Positions 61,370 through 64,000 of a stretch of DNA of 64,000 nt are shown piece after piece. Source of the stretch: JANQPC01 sp039208375 (GTDB lineage: Bacteria > Pseudomonadota > Alphaproteobacteria > Rhodobacterales > Rhodobacteraceae); assembly GCA_039208375.1 (NCBI GenBank), contig JBCCRC010000007.1, forward strand, positions 1-64,000, given 5' to 3'. A program made the position numbers and the translations under genes. Each line of letters opens with the position of its first letter. Position 1 is the stretch's first letter. Below the pieces are notes generated by a model. The model was not told the origin of the DNA and did no database searches. It was given only the letters and a program-made list of their open reading frames with translations.

Positions 61370-61608
61370 CTTACCTCCCTCGTGGTCGCTTCGAGCCGGT
61401 CTAGTATCTCCGTTTCGGCGGCTTCGTAGGTGGCCTCGTCGATGTCACCGGCCACAAGGGCGCGCTCAAATGCATCAAGCCTCGCATAGAGGTGCGCGGG
61501 GTTGTTCAGCTCCCGATCCGCGGCATGATGCACTTGCGAGATCGCCCAAGAGGCGCCCCGAACAGGCCCAGTGAGCGGCAAAGCGAGAAGACTACGAAGA
61601 AGGCCCAT
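61366..61608 (-). CDS. gvpG: Gas vesicle protein GvpG
   Basis: This 80-residue protein begins MGLLRSLLALPLTGPVRGAS and ends with a helical AGDIDEATYEAAETEILDRL, matching GvpG, a small accessory protein needed for vesicle formation and usually next to gvpF. It overlaps gvpF by 1 nt (TGATG) and the ATPase gene by 4 nt. Confidence 0.92.
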   Translation of the reverse strand: MGLLRSLLALPLTGPVRGASWAISQVHHAADRELNNPAHLYARLDAFERALVAGDIDEATYEAAETEILDRLEATTREVR

Positions 61609-62378
61609 CAGGCGGCATCCTCGGCAGACGCGGCGTCAAGCACGAGATCGGCAAAATGAAAGGCCGGGCCGGGGCCCAGCAGGGTTGATTGGCATGCATC
61701 CGGTGCCAACCCGGCGAAAGTGAGCGCAGCTATCGCTGCCGCGAGCCGCGCTTTTAGCGTCTCAAGCCCGTCATTCTCAAGCAGGACCTCAAGCCGAATC
61801 ACCTCCGTATCGTTTCTCGGCGGTTTCAAAACGTGGTCGGCAAGGACGGGCCGGAGCGCCGCGATGAGTTCTGCTTCAGCTGCCGCACGGCGCGTGGCGA
61901 CGGCCGATTGCAGGGCGCGCCCGAACTCGGCCACTGCGAACTGCGCGGGCGCCGGATCGGCAGCAAGCTCTGCCCGCAGCCCAGCAAGTGCAGGGTCCGC
62001 CCCCAAAGCAGCATCCAAAGCGGCCCTCTCGGTTGCCTGCACGCGCACGCCCATCTCAACGCGCCCGCGCAAGCGCTCAAGCGCAGCCGCCACTGCCGCG
62101 GCGCGGGCGGCGCACCGTGCTTCGATCGCCTCAACAGAGTCGGCCAGGGTGCCAAAGGCCATCGGCAGAACGGTTCCGACCGCCATCGCCGCCTCATTGG
62201 CGCGCGTATGTGCCAAAGCATCCCGCCGCCGGGGGCGCACCGGGCCGCCCTCGTGCTCGCGATAAAGCAACGTCAGATCGCCGAGGAAGGCGTGCTGCAC
62301 CGGTGCACCCACCGCCCCGAACACGCCTTCAGCCATCGGCTGCTCGAAGAGTTCAACAAGAGCATAGAGGTAAATCAT
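61608..62378 (-). CDS. gvpF: Gas vesicle protein GvpF
   Basis: This 256-residue protein begins MIYLYALVELFEQPMAEGVF, has TVLPMAFGTLADS near residue 75 (the conserved LPxRFGT region), a long Ala/Arg-rich coiled middle, and GLETLKARLAAAIAALTFAG near the C-terminus. The typical YLYA N-terminus and neighbouring gvpG make this the most canonical of the four GvpF/L copies. The ATG at 62378 is preferred over an upstream in-frame Met by homology. Confidence 0.9.
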   Translation of the reverse strand: MIYLYALVELFEQPMAEGVFGAVGAPVQHAFLGDLTLLYREHEGGPVRPRRRDALAHTRANEAAMAVGTVLPMAFGTLADSVEAIEARCAARAAAVAAALERLRGRVEMGVRVQATERAALDAALGADPALAGLRAELAADPAPAQFAVAEFGRALQSAVATRRAAAEAELIAALRPVLADHVLKPPRNDTEVIRLEVLLENDGLETLKARLAAAIAALTFAGLAPDACQSTLLGPGPAFHFADLVLDAASAEDAA

Positions 62379-62544
62379 GGGAGGCACCGCCTGGAGCACC
62401 ACGCCGAAAGCGGGCCGACGGTGACCCCATAATTGGGTTGTCGTCGGTAATCAGGGCGCTTAGCAGTGCAGCAGGGCTGCCAGGAGCTGCGTGTTGCACC
62501 ATTCCGCTGTGCCCCGCGGCTCCCGCACCTATGAACGCTATCGC

Positions 62545-63162
62545 TCAAGGCCCGTCGCCCTTGGCGAGAGGAAGCACGATTTCGAGGATCCCGTTGTTGA
62601 CCGTCACGACAAGCCGGTCCGGATCCCCGGCATCGGGGCACGGTACATGTGCTTCGTAAATCCGCCGGCCATCTGCGCGAACCCTGAGCATCCCGTCGCG
62701 CAAGGTCACAGTAACATCTTCACGCTTTACGCCGGGCACATCGGCCAAGAGATGCCACGCCCCGTGACGCTCGCTGATATCCAGGTCCATGCTGCGGATC
62801 GCAGACGAGGCATCGGGCGCTCGAACGCCCGCATCTTCCATAGGCGTTGTGGCCTTTATGGGCTGCGCCGGAGAGACGCCCGCTTCGGCGTTTGATGGAG
62901 ACGGGGGGCGTCGGCGGCCAGGTGCCGCGCCCGGCGCTGGGCGCCTTACCCCGGTATGGCTATCACCGGCAAAACGCACCCTCAGGCCAGCTTCCGCGCG
63001 CAGAGGGCCCTTTTCGGTATCAAACGTTCGAACGTGATGGATCTCACCGCCCTCGGGATCACCCGCCCTACGGCTGATCTCGTCCAGTGCATCGCCCAAG
63101 GCGCCAAGTATCGCTTCCAGCCCTTGCTCAATCTGCGTTTTGCCGCCGCGCCCGCTGCTCAT
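62545..63162 (-). CDS. gvpH: Hsp20-family gas vesicle protein GvpH
   Basis: This 205-residue protein has an N-terminal helical segment (TQIEQGLEAILGALGDALDE), a charged/Pro-rich middle of about 60 residues (PAPGAAPGRRRPPSPSNAEA), and a C-terminal alpha-crystallin-like domain: LDISERHGAWHLLADVPGVK, VTVTLRDGMLRVRADG and VVTVNNGILEIVLPL. GvpH is a small heat-shock-like protein of gas vesicle loci that stabilises other Gvps. ATGA overlap with gvpJ. A 166-nt gap follows before gvpF, containing no gene I can support. Confidence 0.88.
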   Translation of the reverse strand: MSSGRGGKTQIEQGLEAILGALGDALDEISRRAGDPEGGEIHHVRTFDTEKGPLRAEAGLRVRFAGDSHTGVRRPAPGAAPGRRRPPSPSNAEAGVSPAQPIKATTPMEDAGVRAPDASSAIRSMDLDISERHGAWHLLADVPGVKREDVTVTLRDGMLRVRADGRRIYEAHVPCPDAGDPDRLVVTVNNGILEIVLPLAKGDGP

Positions 63163-63479
63163 GGCGCCCGCGGCTCCCGTGCCTCCAGCGCCGTAAGCTG
63201 CGCCTCGAGTTGGCTCAACCGCTTCAAAAGAAGGGCGTTTTCATTTTCGATATCCCGGGACGGTCGCGAAAGGTGGGGGTCATCCTCCCACCAGTTGATG
63301 CCGATCTCGCGCGCCTTGTCGACGGTGGCGATTAGCAGCCGAAGCCGGATTGTGAGCAGCTCAATCCCGACGAGCGAAATCGCAACATCGCCCGCAATAA
63401 CGACACCCTTGTCCAGGATGCGCTCCAAAACATCGGCCAAGCCGTTACCGGAGTGAGGTGTCTCCACCGTCAACGCCAT
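63159..63479 (-). CDS. gvpJ: GvpA-family minor gas vesicle protein GvpJ
   Basis: This 106-residue protein has the GvpA-like core GLADVLERILDKGVVIAGDV, then ISLVGIELLTIRLRLLIATV and KAREIGINWWEDDPHLS, followed by a coiled-coil tail (IENENALLLKRLSQLEAQLT). The WWEDDPHLS motif after the core is typical of GvpJ, a minor wall protein thought to shape the conical tips. It is 3 nt from gvpO and overlaps gvpH. Confidence 0.93.
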   Translation of the reverse strand: MALTVETPHSGNGLADVLERILDKGVVIAGDVAISLVGIELLTIRLRLLIATVDKAREIGINWWEDDPHLSRPSRDIENENALLLKRLSQLEAQLTALEAREPRAP

Positions 63480-63482
63480 GGC

Positions 63483-63782
63483 CTAGGCCTCCTCGCGACG
63501 ATAGCGGTGTGTGCGGGAGCAGAATAGAAGCTCGCCCCTGCCGCCAAGGCGCACGTCAAATGCCGCGAGCAAGTCGTTATCGCCCATCCTGGCCGGGCTT
63601 TCCACGACATCAATCACGATTTGCCAATCTCCCTCCGCGGTGCGCTCGGTGTGGGCGACGGCATCAATTGGCAGGTCGGTGAGGCCTGCTACGGCCCGGC
63701 GGGCAAGTTTAATGGCGTCTATCATGCCGATCCCGTCACCATCGCGTTCGGACCGAAAGGTTTCTCCGTGGTTCATTTCCAT
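63483..63782 (-). CDS. gvpO: Gas vesicle protein GvpO
   Basis: This 99-residue protein contains AIKLARRAVAGLTDLPIDAV, WQIVIDVVESPARMGDNDLL and FDVRLGGRGELLFCSRTHRY, the GvpO pattern (RxP..D.LA.YEV....GEL..Y.R..RY). GvpO is a regulatory/accessory protein of vesicle synthesis. Start is ATG 63782, or GTG 63785, overlapping the previous stop. Confidence 0.9.
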   Translation of the reverse strand: MEMNHGETFRSERDGDGIGMIDAIKLARRAVAGLTDLPIDAVAHTERTAEGDWQIVIDVVESPARMGDNDLLAAFDVRLGGRGELLFCSRTHRYRREEA

Positions 63783-64000
63783 CACGAGGCACGTCCTTTC
63801 CCGGCGCCCGATCCTTCGATGACGGCCAGCAGGCGGTGGCGTTGACAGAGGCAGGTTTCGAGTTCGCGGGAACAGCTTTGCGCCCGAGCGAGGGCCATCT
63901 CACGCTCCCGTTCAAGGCGCGCGATATTGAATTCGAGCCGCGCAAGCCTGACCGCCGCTTCCTTTGCGGTCCGGACGGCCGTCGCATGTATGGAGCGCGC
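63782..64000 (-). CDS. Partial coiled-coil protein upstream of gvpO (runs off right edge)
   Basis: The frame is open from the right edge to a TGA at 63782-63784: 72 residues are visible. They are rich in Ala, Arg, Glu and Leu with heptad spacing (VRLARLEFNIARLEREREMA), four cysteines in SCSRELETCLCQ region, and end GSGAGKGRAS. The TGA shares 1 nt with the gvpO ATG, so it belongs to the gvp transcript. The true start lies outside the window. Family not recognised. Confidence 0.6.
   Translation of the reverse strand, partial: ARSIHATAVRTAKEAAVRLARLEFNIARLEREREMALARAQSCSRELETCLCQRHRLLAVIEGSGAGKGRAS

Noticed and set aside
1..64000. tRNA, rRNA and insertion sequence search by eye
   Set aside because: No cloverleaf-like conserved TTCGA arms in context, no rRNA core sequences, and no transposase with terminal repeats were recognised; a tool search could still reveal short elements.

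Overview
The window is about 64 kb of GC-rich chromosome from an alphaproteobacterium, most likely a member of the Rhodobacteraceae/Roseobacteraceae group. The basis is gene content and order: pyrB-membrane protein-pyrC'-plsY, fdhD-mobA-mobB-moeA, etfD-TPR-ispE facing a polyprenyl synthase, argH-lipoproteins-DUF2834-lysA-DUF4175, phaA/phaB, an aa3 oxidase subunit IV, and many 1-14 nt gene overlaps with GTG starts. I saw no rRNA, tRNA, CRISPR array or intact insertion sequence. Species-level assignment is not possible from sight.

Layout. 1-3.6 kb (minus): pyrimidine genes pyrB, a C-terminally anchored membrane protein, a metal-ligand-less dihydroorotase homologue, then plsY and a partial gene. 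3.65-9.9 kb (plus): variant family 4 uracil-DNA glycosylase, moaB, and an RND efflux pair. 9.9-16.9 kb: a free-standing DsbD N-terminal domain protein, yqgE, tsaC/sua5, an acyl-CoA dehydrogenase with an MBL hydrolase and a DUF6173 protein, CoxIV, azlCD. 16.9-21 kb: a tightly overlapped molybdenum cofactor operon ending in a two-part MoeA fusion. 21-30.4 kb: housekeeping (greA, etfD, ispE, polyprenyl synthase, TrmN6-type methylase) and a LysR regulator with a divergent small ORF. 30.5-34.3 kb: phaB and phaA, an EAL protein, a TlpA thioredoxin. 34.35-46.7 kb: argH-lysA block, DUF4175 protein, zinc-ribbon protein, ftsE-ftsX-plsC, accA, glycerate kinase, pxpA.

The most interesting part is 46.7-64 kb. 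A soluble, membrane-less chemoreceptor with about six PAS domains is co-transcribed with a three-domain CheW-like protein. Divergent from it is an aromatic amino acid ammonia-lyase carrying the His-Leu selectivity pair of tyrosine ammonia-lyases. After a 1.15 kb gene-poor stretch comes a long minus-strand gas vesicle locus. In transcription order it reads: partial coiled-coil gene, gvpO, gvpJ, gvpH (Hsp20), gvpF, gvpG, a 1033-residue CDC48-type double AAA ATPase, two further GvpF/L proteins, a short GvpA-family gene, a degenerate fourth GvpF/L, gvpK, an unknown coiled-coil protein, and gvpA last. A plausible reading (inference) is a buoyancy module placed beside a sensory module and a p-coumarate-forming enzyme. 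The latter is the chromophore source for photoactive yellow protein, but no PYP gene or coumarate-CoA ligase is visible here.
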